64,000 nt of DNA, from contig SVIB01000006.1 in NCBI GenBank assembly GCA_015055505.1, positions 1-64,000 on the forward strand, in the 5' to 3' direction. Made by a program: the position numbers and the translations under genes. Below the pieces are notes generated by a model. The model did no database searches. It worked only from the letters and a program-made list of their open reading frames with translations, and was not told the origin of the DNA. Origin of the DNA: Clostridiales bacterium (GTDB lineage Bacteria > Bacillota > Clostridia > Christensenellales > Borkfalkiaceae). This document shows, piece after piece, positions 47,862-56,754 of this stretch. The number at the start of each line of letters is the position of its first letter. Within the stretch, counting starts at the first letter, position 1.

Positions 47862-47880
47862 TAACGGGAACAAGAAAATT

Positions 47881-48600
47881 ATGATGATTTACGAAAAGAA
47901 ATACGACCTTCGCGTGTCGGATTTTGATAAAAACGACAATATGCGTCCTTTCGGCGTTTTAGACCTCTTTCAAACTGTTGCCGACAAGCACGCAAGTATA
48001 TTAAAAATCGGCTTTAATGAACTTATAGCCGAGGATTTGGTGTGGGTATTGCTCCGTACAAGATACGACGTAATTAACCCAATCGGCTTTGGCGAGAGCG
48101 AGGTTACCGTAAAAACTTGGCCACATAAAGCAGGCAGAGTTGACTTTGACAGGGATTATCAAATAGATAAAGCCGACGGAAGAGTTGGAATTATTGCCTC
48201 GTCTAAATGGTGTATTATAAACGTAAAGACGAGAAAAATAGTCTTTGGAAAAGGGGTAAGTTATCCCGAAGACGAATACTATCCACAAGTCAATTACCCC
48301 GACGGGCTTAAAAAACTTGCCGATTTTGATATTTTAAGCGCTGAGAAAAAAGAGGGCTTTGCGGGGGAATCTGCGTTAGACCACAACGGACACGTAAATA
48401 ACGCAAAATACGCCGAGTTTATTTTAGACGCCGTACCTTTATTAGACGGGGAGAAAATTAAGTCCTTTGAGATAAACTACATCAACGAAATGCAAGTTGG
48501 AAATTATCAGTTGTATTTCAAAAAAGAGGGCAATAAACGACTTATAAAGGGGTTTTTCGGTGAAAAGGAGTCTTTTAGAGCGGAGATAGAAACCTTTTAA
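47881..48600 (+). CDS. Acyl-ACP thioesterase (FatA/FatB-like)
   Basis: 239 aa from ATG 47881; an upstream in-frame ATG at 47824 lies inside rng and gives non-family residues. Double hot-dog fold: YDLRVSDFDKNDNMRPFGVL at the N-terminus, and LDHNGHVNNAKYAEFILDAV with the catalytic Asn/His region at ~170. It hydrolyses acyl-ACP to free fatty acid, adjusting chain length. The ribosome binding site is poor, so translation may depend on coupling to rng 19 bp upstream. Confidence 0.88.
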   Translation: MMIYEKKYDLRVSDFDKNDNMRPFGVLDLFQTVADKHASILKIGFNELIAEDLVWVLLRTRYDVINPIGFGESEVTVKTWPHKAGRVDFDRDYQIDKADGRVGIIASSKWCIINVKTRKIVFGKGVSYPEDEYYPQVNYPDGLKKLADFDILSAEKKEGFAGESALDHNGHVNNAKYAEFILDAVPLLDGEKIKSFEINYINEMQVGNYQLYFKKEGNKRLIKGFFGEKESFRAEIETF

Positions 48601-48609
48601 GGAGGTAAA

Positions 48610-49305
48610 ATGGGAAATATTATCGAGGTAAAAAACCTAACCAAAAAATACGGGAAGTTTACCGCTTTAGATAACGTTAACATAAGCGTTTCGGGCGGTA
48701 AAATAATAGGTCTTTTAGGTCCTAACGGTAGCGGAAAGACCACCTTTTTTAAATGTCTTTCAGGGCTTTTGACCTACGACGGAGAAATCTATATCGGCGG
48801 TCATCCCGTAGGGGTTGAAACTAAAAAACTCGTTTCTTTTTTGCCAGAAAGAACTTATCTTGACCTTTCTATGAGAGTTGAAGAAGTTTTCTCTTTCTTT
48901 GCCGAATTTTACGAGGACTTTGATATGGAGAGGGCGTATTACCTTCTCTCAATTTTAGGCGTTTCAAAGGACGCAAAAATGAAAACTTTATCAAAGGGCA
49001 CTAAAGAAAAAGTGCAACTTATAGCCGTTATGGCAAGGCGCGCTCTCGTCTACCTTTTAGACGAGCCAATAGGTGGCGTAGACCCCGCTGCGAGAGAGTT
49101 TATCATTAAAACTATTTTAACTCGCGTAAACGAAGGCGCGACCATAATTATATCGACTCACCTTATCCGTGATATTGAAGAAATATTAGACGAATATATC
49201 TTTATAAACGGCAGTAAATTCCTTTCGTACGGTAACGCAAGGGAAATTCATAGCCAAGGAAAAACCGTAGACGAACTGTTTAGGGAGGTGTTTAGATGTT
49301 TTTAA
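48610..49305 (+). CDS. ABC transporter ATP-binding protein
   Basis: 231 aa. Walker A GPNGSGKTTFF (~36-46), signature variant LSKGTKEKVQLIAVMARR, Walker B VYLLDEPIGGVDP and switch STHLI. The LSKG form is typical of the YtrB/BcrA-type exporters and permease-regulating ABC subfamily. It is co-transcribed with, and overlaps by 10 bp, the permease below. Together they probably form an exporter of unknown substrate, possibly linked to antimicrobial stress. Confidence 0.92.
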   Translation: MGNIIEVKNLTKKYGKFTALDNVNISVSGGKIIGLLGPNGSGKTTFFKCLSGLLTYDGEIYIGGHPVGVETKKLVSFLPERTYLDLSMRVEEVFSFFAEFYEDFDMERAYYLLSILGVSKDAKMKTLSKGTKEKVQLIAVMARRALVYLLDEPIGGVDPAAREFIIKTILTRVNEGATIIISTHLIRDIEEILDEYIFINGSKFLSYGNAREIHSQGKTVDELFREVFRCF

Positions 49306-50069
49306 AATTATTCAAACGTTCCTTTTGTAAAAACTTAAAGTCGTCTATCGTTCTTTTGTCGCTAAGTGTGGCTATAAGCGTGTTATCGGTAGTTTTATAC
49401 CTCGTTTCAAAGGAAATTAGCGACAACTTATACGTCGTTACGGTAATAGAATCGGTAAGGGCGTTTGCCTCGCTTGCCTCTTATATAATGTGTATGATAC
49501 CCGTCGTTTTGACCTTTTATTCTATGCACAAGGCGTTTGCAACTGACGAGGCGTATTTGACTTTTACACTTCCCGCAACGACTTATCAGCATTTAAATTC
49601 AAGAATACTTTCAACGGTTTGTTGGACGGTCATTTCTTCTGTTTTTATGGCAATTTCAATATTTATAACTACGGCGACGGCAGGGGGATTGAACGTCGGC
49701 GGTGGAAACGCAAATCATACGGTTAGTTTTGAAGAATTTTTACTTGTAGTAGAAGTCGTTATTTTACTCCTATCACTTGGGCTTAGTTCTATTTTGCATA
49801 TCGTTTTTGCCATAGTTTTTAACGGAATGCTTATGACGAAAATGAAAAAACGCGGTGCAACTATAATCGTAGTTTTAATTTTATACTTAGAAGTAGCAGT
49901 AGTCGGCACTTTGGTTTTGCTTTTTGTGATATTTGCCTTAAATTCTTTAGATTGGGACTATCTTGCGCACTGGCTTATCTTAGGCGTAACGCTAATTACT
50001 TTATCTCTTACCGCCCTTTGTTACTTTATATCTTACAAAATACTTAATAGGAGTTTAAACCTTGCCTGA
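49296..50069 (+). CDS. ABC transporter permease
   Basis: 257 aa with six predicted membrane segments, the last near LAHWLILGVTLITLSLTALC. It has the short extracytoplasmic motif AYLTFTLPATTYQHLNSRI, as in ABC-2/YtrF-like permeases of Gram-positive bacteria. It partners with the overlapping ATPase at 48610. Substrate unknown. Confidence 0.85.
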   Translation: MFLKLFKRSFCKNLKSSIVLLSLSVAISVLSVVLYLVSKEISDNLYVVTVIESVRAFASLASYIMCMIPVVLTFYSMHKAFATDEAYLTFTLPATTYQHLNSRILSTVCWTVISSVFMAISIFITTATAGGLNVGGGNANHTVSFEEFLLVVEVVILLLSLGLSSILHIVFAIVFNGMLMTKMKKRGATIIVVLILYLEVAVVGTLVLLFVIFALNSLDWDYLAHWLILGVTLITLSLTALCYFISYKILNRSLNLA

Positions 50070-50529
50070 AAAAAGCGAATACAAACTTAATTTTGAAATA
50101 GTACCCGACGGGTGTTGGTATAATAATTTAAGGAACAATTTACCTAAAAAAGTATGGGATACCGTGCGCACGGACGCCTATAGTCGGGCAAACGGCAAAT
50201 GTATGATTTGCGGTAGAAAAGCGACGAGGCTCGAGGCTCACGAAAGGTGGAGTTACGACGAAGAGAGGGCAATTCAAAAGCTCGAAGACGTAATAGCCGT
50301 ATGTCACGCCTGTCACTCGGTTATCCATATAGGAAGAACTCAACTTTTGGGCGAAGAAGAAAAGGCGGAAAAGCATTTTTGTTACGTCAATAAATGCAGT
50401 TATGCGGATTATAGAAAAGCGCTTGGAAAAGCAAACGAAGTACACCGCAGAAGAAATCTCGTTCCCGAGTGGGGCTTTGACGTGAGTTTTTTAGAAAAAT
50501 ACGGAATAAAAACGGGCGTTAGCAACTAA
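50062..50529 (+). CDS. HNH-type zinc-finger/nuclease-like protein
   Basis: 155 aa from TTG 50062 with GGAG 8 nt upstream; it overlaps the permease stop. The core carries CMICGRKATRLEAHERWSYD and CHACHSVIHIG: two CxxC pairs around an EAH motif, as in HNH endonucleases, with a WGFDVSFLEKYG tail. It could be a nuclease or a structural zinc protein. It is the last gene in the operon and ends inside the terminator stem. Phage or restriction context is absent, so its role is unclear. Confidence 0.78.
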   Translation: MPEKSEYKLNFEIVPDGCWYNNLRNNLPKKVWDTVRTDAYSRANGKCMICGRKATRLEAHERWSYDEERAIQKLEDVIAVCHACHSVIHIGRTQLLGEEEKAEKHFCYVNKCSYADYRKALGKANEVHRRRNLVPEWGFDVSFLEKYGIKTGVSN

Positions 50530-50546
50530 ACTTGCTAACGCCTTTT
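50515..50546 (+). terminator. Terminator of seven-gene operon
   Basis: GGCGTTAGCAA/TTGCTAACGCC stem followed by TTTT. The left arm overlaps the last codons of the HNH gene. Confidence 0.88.
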
Positions 50547-50570
50547 GCGTGTAAAAATTGAGAAAAAGTA

Positions 50571-50599
50571 TTGACAACTCAAAAATACCGTGATATAAT
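50571..50599 (+). promoter_or_regulatory. Sigma-A promoter of SPFH gene
   Basis: TTGACA 50571-50576, 17-bp spacer, TATAAT 50594-50599: consensus. Confidence 0.88.
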
Positions 50600-50634
50600 T
50601 ATGATATCAAATTGATAGCATAAGGAGGTTAATT

Positions 50635-51633
50635 ATGCAAGAGAAAATTTTGAATAACAAAAAACACGGTATGAAGACGCTTATAGGTTGTATTTGCGCT
50701 CTTATCGTAGGAATTATTACGGTAATCGTAAGCGGAACTTATGAAAATCTTTTCTTTTTAATCGTAGGTATAGCGTTGCTTTGCCTTTCGTGGATTCCCC
50801 TTTGCGGACTTAGAGTATTAAAACCGCAAGAGGCGCTCGTTTTAACTCTTTTCGGTAAATACGTCGGCACTTTAAAAGGCGAAGGCTTTTATGCTGTAAA
50901 TCCTTTCTGTTCTGCGGTAAATCCTGCGGCGGACACTAAACTTTCCCAAAGCGGTGACGTAAAAAAGACCTCTACTTTATCAATGGGTAGCGGTGAAAAT
51001 ATCAATATTAATATTCCCGATAAGAAAATTTCGCTTAAAATAATGACTTTAAACAATTCACGCCAAAAGATAAACGACTGTCTTGGTAATCCCGTCGAGA
51101 TAGGAATTGCCGTAATGTGGAAAGTCGTAGATACCGCAAAGGCAGTGTTTAACGTCGATAACTATAAGGAATATCTTTCGCTCCAATGCGATTCGGCGCT
51201 TAGAAATATCGTAAAAGTTTACCCCTATGACGTTGCTCCGGGCGTTGACACGACTGGTGACGGAGTTGCAGACGAGGGCAGTTTAAGAGGTTCAAGCGAA
51301 GTAGTTGCAAACCGCATAAAGAACGAAATTCAAGAGAGAGTAAACGAGGCGGGTATAGAAATAGTCGAGGCGAGAATTACCTATCTTGCATACGCTCCCG
51401 AAATTGCGGCGGTAATGCTCCAACGCCAACAAGCGTCCGCTATAATCGACGCAAGAAAAATGATAGTAGACGGCGCGGTAGGTATGGTAGAAATGGCGCT
51501 TGAAAGACTTAAAAACAGCGGTTGCGTTGAACTTGACGAGGAGAGAAAAGCGGCGATGGTTTCTAATCTTTTAGTAGTTCTTTGCGGAAACCGTGACGCT
51601 CAGCCGGTAGTAAATTCGGGAAGTTTGTATTAA
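50635..51633 (+). CDS. SPFH/Band 7 domain membrane protein
   Basis: 332 aa. Two close N-terminal membrane segments (residues ~14-60) precede an SPFH domain: LRVLKPQEALVLTLFGKYVG, VEIGIAVMWKVVDTAKAVFNV, then ALRNIVKVYPYDV and the coiled-coil helix EIQERVNEAGIEIVEARITY and MLQRQQASAIIDARKMIV. It is a flotillin/stomatin-like scaffold of membrane microdomains or protease regulation. AAGGAGG precedes the ATG. It is followed by a 57-aa ribbon-helix-helix-like gene, a pairing known in other bacteria. Confidence 0.92.
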   Translation: MQEKILNNKKHGMKTLIGCICALIVGIITVIVSGTYENLFFLIVGIALLCLSWIPLCGLRVLKPQEALVLTLFGKYVGTLKGEGFYAVNPFCSAVNPAADTKLSQSGDVKKTSTLSMGSGENININIPDKKISLKIMTLNNSRQKINDCLGNPVEIGIAVMWKVVDTAKAVFNVDNYKEYLSLQCDSALRNIVKVYPYDVAPGVDTTGDGVADEGSLRGSSEVVANRIKNEIQERVNEAGIEIVEARITYLAYAPEIAAVMLQRQQASAIIDARKMIVDGAVGMVEMALERLKNSGCVELDEERKAAMVSNLLVVLCGNRDAQPVVNSGSLY

Positions 51634-51634
51634 G

Positions 51635-51808
51635 ATGAACGAGAACGGCAAAAAGCAAATAGCGTTAAGAATTAGCCCCACGCTCTACGAAGAACTTATA
51701 AAGTGGGCGGAAGACGATTTTCGGTCTATCAACGGGCAAATAGAATTTCTTTTGGCGGAGTGCGTTAAAAAGAGGAAGAAATCTAAAAAAGATGAGATAA
51801 AACTGTAA
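51635..51808 (+). CDS. Small Arc/ribbon-helix-helix-like protein (57 aa)
   Basis: Not a long ORF but convincing: ATG one base after the SPFH stop, TAA at 51806-51808, terminator beyond. The protein reads KQIALRISPTLYEELIKWAE, the typical RHH beta-strand and first helix (IALRIS, P-x-LYEEL), then SINGQIEFLLAECV. It could be a DNA-binding dimer or a small accessory of the SPFH protein, since Arc-like genes commonly follow SPFH genes. Its basic tail KKRKKSKKD supports nucleic acid contact. Confidence 0.8.
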   Translation: MNENGKKQIALRISPTLYEELIKWAEDDFRSINGQIEFLLAECVKKRKKSKKDEIKL

Positions 51809-51810
51809 AA

Positions 51811-51850
51811 AACGGGCTTGCGAGCGGTTGCTCGCAAGCCCGTTAGCTTT
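51811..51850 (+). terminator. Intrinsic terminator
   Basis: AACGGGCTTGCGAGC/GCTCGCAAGCCCGTT perfect 15-bp stem then AGCTTTT; it also serves the convergent minus-strand gene. Confidence 0.85.
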
Positions 51851-51859
51851 TACCGTTTA

Positions 51860-52522
51860 TTATGATTTTGAAGGATCCCGTTCAACGCCTAAAACTTGTT
51901 GTTGAGGCTGTTCAACTTTTTCCCAGTCCTCGAAACCGTATTGGTAAATTGCGCCGTTGCAGTCTAAAATTATAGAATTTGCATTAAGCGACCAATCTTG
52001 GTGAATATCAATCTCTTGCCAGTCCTTAAAACTACCGTCGTAGACAATTTTTTCAAGGGCGTTACAACCGTAAAAAGCGTCTTGGTCTATAAGCGCTAAA
52101 CTTTTCGGCAACGCAATTTCTTTAAGCGAAACGCAAAGATAAAAGGCGTTATCGTTAATAAGTTCAATTGTTGACGGTAAGGTTATTTTTGAAAGAGCAG
52201 TACAACCCGAAAAGGCGTTTTCTTCGATACGCGTAACTCCCTCTAAAAGAGTAATTTCTTGAAGAGCCGAACAGTCCTCAAATGCGTTAGAACCTATATA
52301 AGTTATCTTTTTGCCGTTTATTTCGGTGGGTACGGTTAAAATTCTTTGTAACTGACCTTCTTGGGTAAGACCCGTAATACCGCCGTTAAAATAAGTAAAA
52401 TATTCAATCGGCTCGTCGCTTTGGCTTTCTTTTTCTAAGTCGCCGTCTTTATTGCAGGAAATTCCAAGCCCCAATATTAAAACGAGCAATATTGAAAACA
52501 ATTTATATGTTATTCTTTTCAT
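51860..52522 (-). CDS. Leucine-rich-repeat (BspA/LRR_5-like) lipoprotein
   Basis: 220 aa from ATG 52522, with GAGGTG upstream; a GTG at 52534 overlapping the previous stop is possible. The signal peptide ends in lipobox GISC. Residues ~70-190 carry at least four LRR_5 units (YIGSNAFEDCSALQEITL, RIEENAFSGCTALSKITL, LINDNAFYLCVSLKEIAL, LIDQDAFYGCNALEKIVY). Such surface proteins mediate adhesion or host contact in gut and oral bacteria, here inferred. It is directly after the PH-like gene (8-bp gap with this start). Confidence 0.88.
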   Translation of the reverse strand: MKRITYKLFSILLVLILGLGISCNKDGDLEKESQSDEPIEYFTYFNGGITGLTQEGQLQRILTVPTEINGKKITYIGSNAFEDCSALQEITLLEGVTRIEENAFSGCTALSKITLPSTIELINDNAFYLCVSLKEIALPKSLALIDQDAFYGCNALEKIVYDGSFKDWQEIDIHQDWSLNANSIILDCNGAIYQYGFEDWEKVEQPQQQVLGVERDPSKS

Positions 52523-52530
52523 TTCACACC

Positions 52531-52995
52531 TCACTTTTTCTTCTCGGTTTCGTCAGTTTCGCCGTATGAAATATTCTTATTTTTTTTCATAAGTTCAGCC
52601 GAAAAATCGTCGAAAAGCCCTTTATCAATTACTATTTTTAAAGTGCTTTCATCCTTAAAAATTAAAGAAAGCACGTCGGTTTTTACGTTTTTAATAATTC
52701 CCGTAACGTCGTCGATTGAATATTTATCCCCAATAAACCCAAATTTTACAGTCAGTTTTTTATCGCCAACTGTATAGTACGACGAAATAATCATAGCAGT
52801 AATAAAAATTGAAAGTACGATGGGAAGGGCAATACACAAAACGGTTCTTATAATTAGGTAGGAATCTACCACGACCGAAGAATTCACGCCGTCGATAAGT
52901 CTTATTATATTCCACACCAAACAAACAGCGCCTAAAAGGTACATAAGCGCAAAAAGAACGTAAATTGCAGTCGTAAATTTATACTTAAATTTCAT
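52531..52995 (-). CDS. Two-TM protein with bacterial PH-like domain
   Basis: 154 aa from ATG 52995, GAGGTG upstream. Two N-terminal membrane segments (AIYVLFALMYLLGAVCLVWN; residues ~45-70, LIIRTVLCIALPIVLSIFIT), then a ~75-residue region of beta strands and helix resembling bPH domains (YSIDDVTGIIKNVKTDVLSL). Membrane association inferred; no function known. Both genes of this pair start with near-identical leaders (GAGGTG TGAAATGA). Confidence 0.7.
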   Translation of the reverse strand: MKFKYKFTTAIYVLFALMYLLGAVCLVWNIIRLIDGVNSSVVVDSYLIIRTVLCIALPIVLSIFITAMIISSYYTVGDKKLTVKFGFIGDKYSIDDVTGIIKNVKTDVLSLIFKDESTLKIVIDKGLFDDFSAELMKKNKNISYGETDETEKKK

Positions 52996-53103
52996 TTTAC
53001 ACCTCAAATCCTATTATATAATAAATAAACTCTTTTTGCAATAGTTTCAAAGTGAGAGTTTTGTAAAAAAGCCGATACTTTTGTTATTAGCCTACTTTTA
53101 GAT

Positions 53104-53131
53104 TGCAAAAAGGCTCAAATTATGCTAAAAT
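53104..53131 (+). promoter_or_regulatory. Sigma-A promoter of ABC-F gene
   Basis: TTGCAA 53104-53109, 16-bp spacer, TAAAAT 53126-53131. Confidence 0.6.
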
Positions 53132-53152
53132 ACTAATGAAAAGGAGCATAAA

Positions 53153-54697
53153 ATGAGTATTCTTGAAATAAAAGGCTTAACGCATAGATACGACGACAGA
53201 GATTTATTCGTAAAATCCGACCTTTCGGTAAATAACGGCGAGCATATCGGCGTAGTCGGGTTAAACGGCGCGGGGAAATCTACCTTTATAAATATCGTTG
53301 CAGGAAAACTCGTGCAAGACGAGGGAGAAATTAAAAGACAGGCAAATCTTAGAATAGGCTATCTCGACCAACACGCAACTTTGGATAAGTCTATGACTGT
53401 AATGGAATATCTTCGCGGTGCTTTTTCATATTTGGACGAAATAAACGAGCGCCTTGAAAAAATGTACGAGGATATGGGTAGCGCGGAAGGGGAAGAATTA
53501 GATAGACTTATCAATAAATCTTCCCGCCTTCAAGAGATTTTAGACGACGCGGATTTTTACGATTTAGAGGCGCAAATAAAGAGAGTTGCAAACGGTCTTG
53601 GCGTTAATAAGTTCGGCTATGAGTCGATTATCGGCAATTTATCGGGCGGTGAAAGGGCAAAGTTAATGCTTTCTAAACTCCTTTTGGAAGGTCAAGATTT
53701 AACCCTTTTGGACGAACCGACTAACTTTTTAGACACCGAGCACGTAGATTGGCTTATTAAATTTTTAAACGGATATAAAAAGACTTTTCTCGTAATTTCG
53801 CACGATACCGTATTTTTAAACGAGGTCGCAAAGACTATCGTCAGCATTGAAAACGGTAAAATCCGTAAATTTTCAGGCAACTACGACCAATATCTCGTTC
53901 AACGTGAAATACTCAATAAGCAATACGAGGACGAATACAACCGTCAGCAAGCCGAGATTAAAAAGTTGCAAGACTATATCGACCGAAACAAGGCGCGCGC
54001 CGCCACGGCAGGAATGGCAAATTCACGCAAAAAGATGCTTGATAGGATAGAAGTAATGGCAAAACCGGTCGTTGAGCACGATTGCGAATTCCATTTCCCG
54101 TATTTAGACCTAAACACTAAAGATATGCTTATTGCCACCGATTTAAAAGTCGGTTACGGTTATCAACTTATTCCCGATGCAAATTTCCACTTAAATTCGC
54201 AGACAAAACTGTGGATAAGAGGTACGAACGGCGTTGGTAAAACGACTCTAATTAAGACTTTGCTTAGGAAAATTCCTATGCTTGGCGGTAGGTTTTCTTT
54301 TCATCCCGCAGCAAAAATCGGCTATATTGAACAAGACTTGAATTTTGACAATAAAAACGATTCGGCGTATAACGTATATTTAAACGCATTTCCAAGAAGT
54401 TCGCAAAAAGAGGTTAGGTCGGCGCTTGCAAAAGTTGGACTTTTAGGCGACCTCGCCGTAAAACCCGTCGGTACTTTGTCAGGCGGAGAGATGATGAGAT
54501 TGAAACTTGCTATAATGTGCAATACTCCGTCTAATATTTTAATCTTAGACGAGCCTACGAACCACTTGGATATTAAAGCGAAAAAAGCGCTTAGAGAGGC
54601 TATATCGGCTTATGACGGAGCAATGATTTTAGTCACTCACGAACCCGATTTTGCCGAGGGACTTTGCAATCAAGTAATTGACATAAAGGCTAAATAA
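53153..54697 (+). CDS. ABC-F family ATPase (ribosome-associated)
   Basis: 514 aa with two ABC domains and no membrane segment: GLNGAGKST and LSGGERAKL, then GTNGVGKTT and LSGGEMMRL, with Walker B TLLDEPTNFLD and LILDEPTNHLD. The ~70-residue inter-domain linker (NKQYEDEYNRQQAEIKKLQD) is the ABC-F arm that enters the ribosomal tRNA site. It probably rescues or regulates translating ribosomes; antibiotic protection is possible but not shown. AAGGAG precedes the ATG. Confidence 0.93.
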   Translation: MSILEIKGLTHRYDDRDLFVKSDLSVNNGEHIGVVGLNGAGKSTFINIVAGKLVQDEGEIKRQANLRIGYLDQHATLDKSMTVMEYLRGAFSYLDEINERLEKMYEDMGSAEGEELDRLINKSSRLQEILDDADFYDLEAQIKRVANGLGVNKFGYESIIGNLSGGERAKLMLSKLLLEGQDLTLLDEPTNFLDTEHVDWLIKFLNGYKKTFLVISHDTVFLNEVAKTIVSIENGKIRKFSGNYDQYLVQREILNKQYEDEYNRQQAEIKKLQDYIDRNKARAATAGMANSRKKMLDRIEVMAKPVVEHDCEFHFPYLDLNTKDMLIATDLKVGYGYQLIPDANFHLNSQTKLWIRGTNGVGKTTLIKTLLRKIPMLGGRFSFHPAAKIGYIEQDLNFDNKNDSAYNVYLNAFPRSSQKEVRSALAKVGLLGDLAVKPVGTLSGGEMMRLKLAIMCNTPSNILILDEPTNHLDIKAKKALREAISAYDGAMILVTHEPDFAEGLCNQVIDIKAK

Positions 54698-54718
54698 TCG
54701 ACTTATAGCGAGGGTAAT

Positions 54719-55513
54719 ATGTTTATTTGTCCAGTTTGCGGATTAAAACTTAATAAAAGTGGCAATAAATATATTTGCGATAAAAACCACTCCTACGACT
54801 TAGCCCGTCAAGGCTACGTCAATCTTCTCCCCGTAAGCGGAAAAAAGAGTAAATTCCCAGGGGATAACGAAGTTATGTCGGTTGCACGCAGAGAATTTTT
54901 AAACGGCGGTTATTATTCTCCGCTAAAAGACAAAATTTTACAAATTTTATCTCAAAATGAGATTAAAACGGTCGTAGATTCGGGCTGTTCGGAAGGGTAT
55001 TACACTAAGGCTATGGCGCAAACGGTTGAAAACGTCTACGCCTTTGATATTTCAAAAACTGCGGTAAAAATAGCCTCGGCTGAAGATAAAAAATCAAATT
55101 ATTTCGTTGCAAGTGCCTTTCGTATTCCAATTAAAGACGGCTCGGCTGATTGCGTAACGAAAATATTTGCTCCCGATTCACCCAATGAATTTGCAAGAAT
55201 TTTAAATAAAAACGGCAAAATTATAGAAGTAATCCCTGCCGAAAAACATCTTTTGGAGTTAAAACAAAAACTCTACGAAACAGTTTATCTAAACAAGATA
55301 GAAAGGGCGGTTAAAGAGGGGTTTGAACTTGAAAAAGAACAAATTTTGGAGTATAAATTTATTCCCGACCCAATAAGCCGACAAAACCTATTCAAAATGA
55401 CTCCTTATTACTATAAAACCAATCCCGAAAAACGAAATTCTCTTCTAAAAGAAGAGAAATTCCCAATAACTGCCGAATTTATAATAAGAGAGTATAAAAA
55501 GATTGAAAAATAA
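54719..55513 (+). CDS. 23S rRNA guanine-N1 methyltransferase, RlmA type
   Basis: 264 aa. N-terminal zinc finger CPVCGLKL...CDKNHSYD, then RQGYVNLLPVSGKKSKFPGD, the RlmA family signature. SAM-binding motif VVDSGCSEGYYTK (~87) and VENVYAFDISKTAVKIA. Family members methylate G745 or G748 of 23S rRNA; the RlmA(II) type confers tylosin tolerance. It is 21 bp after the ABC-F gene, so both translation genes may be co-transcribed. Confidence 0.9.
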   Translation: MFICPVCGLKLNKSGNKYICDKNHSYDLARQGYVNLLPVSGKKSKFPGDNEVMSVARREFLNGGYYSPLKDKILQILSQNEIKTVVDSGCSEGYYTKAMAQTVENVYAFDISKTAVKIASAEDKKSNYFVASAFRIPIKDGSADCVTKIFAPDSPNEFARILNKNGKIIEVIPAEKHLLELKQKLYETVYLNKIERAVKEGFELEKEQILEYKFIPDPISRQNLFKMTPYYYKTNPEKRNSLLKEEKFPITAEFIIREYKKIEK

Positions 55514-55542
55514 TTGACTTTATAAGTCAATTTATTTATAAT
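55514..55542 (+). promoter_or_regulatory. Sigma-A promoter of gap with overlapping palindrome
   Basis: TTGACT 55514-55519, 17-bp spacer, TATAAT 55537-55542. A perfect inverted repeat AATTGACTT-TAT-AAGTCAATT (55512-55532) covers the -35 and spacer. It may be an operator or the end of the upstream transcript. Confidence 0.75.
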
Positions 55543-55604
55543 GTATATGGAAAAAAGTGGCAACGCCACAAAATGTGTAAAAAATTTTTGGAGGATATAT
55601 CAAA

Positions 55605-56627
55605 ATGGCAAACGTAAAAGTTGCAATTAACGGCTTTGGAAGAATCGGCCGTCTTGCATTCAGACAAATGTTCGGCGCAGAAGGTTATGAAGTAGTTGCT
55701 ATCAACGACCTTACCAGCCCTTCAATGCTCGCACACCTTCTTAAATACGACTCTGCACAAGGCAGATACGCTTTAGCAGACACCGTATCGGCTAACGACG
55801 AAGAAGGAACTATTACTGTAAACGGTAAAACTATTAAGATTTACGCTGAAAAAGACGCTGTAAACTGTCCTTGGGGCGCTTTAGACGTAGACGTAGTATT
55901 AGAATGTACAGGTTTCTACTGCTCAAAGGCTAAATCTCAAGCACATATTGATGCCGGCGCAAAGAAAGTAGTTATTTCTGCTCCTGCAGGTAACGACCTT
56001 AAGACTATCGTTTATAGCGTTAACGAAAAAACTCTTACCGCTGACGATACTATCATTTCTGCAGCATCTTGTACTACTAACTGTCTTGCTCCTATGGCAA
56101 ACACTCTTAACAAACTTGCAGAAGTTAAGAGCGGTATCATGACTACCGTTCACGCTTACACCGGCGACCAAATGGTTCTTGACGGACCTCACAGAAAGGG
56201 CGACCTTAGAAGAGCAAGAGCAGCAGCTGCTAATATCGTTCCTAACTCTACCGGCGCTGCAAAGGCTATCGGTCTTGTTATTCCTGAACTTAACGGCAAA
56301 CTTATCGGTTCTGCACAAAGAGTTCCCGTTCCTACCGGTTCTACTACTATCTTAGTAGCAGTTGTAAAGGGTAAAGTTACTAAAGAAGATATCAATGCTG
56401 CTATGAAGGCTGCATCAAACGCTTCGTTTGGTTACACTGAAGAACAACTCGTATCTTCCGACATTATCGGTATTACTTACGGTTCACTTTTCGATGCAAC
56501 TCAAACTATGGCTACTTACATTGCTGAAACCGACGAAACTCAAGTTCAAGTTGTTTCTTGGTACGACAATGAAAACTCTTACACTAGCCAGATGGTAAGA
56601 ACTATTAAGTATTTCGCTCAAATTTAA
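55605..56627 (+). CDS. gap: Glyceraldehyde-3-phosphate dehydrogenase, type I
   Basis: 340 aa, family length. NAD fold INGFGRIGR (~7-15), catalytic [12 protein letters not shown] with the nucleophile Cys, [34 protein letters not shown]. It oxidises glyceraldehyde-3-phosphate in glycolysis. GGAGGA precedes the ATG; strong promoter. Its stop codon (56625-56627) lies inside the left arm of a downstream structured repeat, as with glnN. Confidence 0.97.
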   Translation: MANVKVAINGFGRIGRLAFRQMFGAEGYEVVAINDLTSPSMLAHLLKYDSAQGRYALADTVSANDEEGTITVNGKTIKIYAEKDAVNCPWGALDVDVVLECTGFYCSKAKSQAHIDAGAKKVVISAPAGNDLKTIVYSVNEKTLTADDTIISAASCTTNCLAPMANTLNKLAEVKSGIMTTVHAYTGDQMVLDGPHRKGDLRRARAAAANIVPNSTGAAKAIGLVIPELNGKLIGSAQRVPVPTGSTTILVAVVKGKVTKEDINAAMKAASNASFGYTEEQLVSSDIIGITYGSLFDATQTMATYIAETDETQVQVVSWYDNENSYTSQMVRTIKYFAQI

Positions 56628-56748
56628 AGTCTTATCTACTTCGTTTACCTGCGTTTACTGTTTCGCCCTCAAAACCTTGGTGACCAACAAGGTCTACCAA
56701 GTCTTTTCGGGCTCACGAGCCTTGGTAAACTCGTATCTAAGCCTTTAA
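56624..56748 (+). repeat. Structured repeat A, unit 4
   Basis: TTAAAGTCTTA (56624-56634, containing the gap stop) and TAAGCCTTTAA (56738-56748) form the outer arms. The cap has changed to CTTGGT-GACC/GGTC-T-ACCAAG, still paired; GCCC/GGGC replaces the long arm. Confidence 0.8.
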
Positions 56749-56754
56749 ATCAAG

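Noticed and set aside
50062..50529. Homing endonuclease or defence-system nuclease
   Set aside because: HNH-like Cys/His motifs are visible, but there is no intron, phage, restriction or toxin context; it is an operon member with ordinary neighbours.
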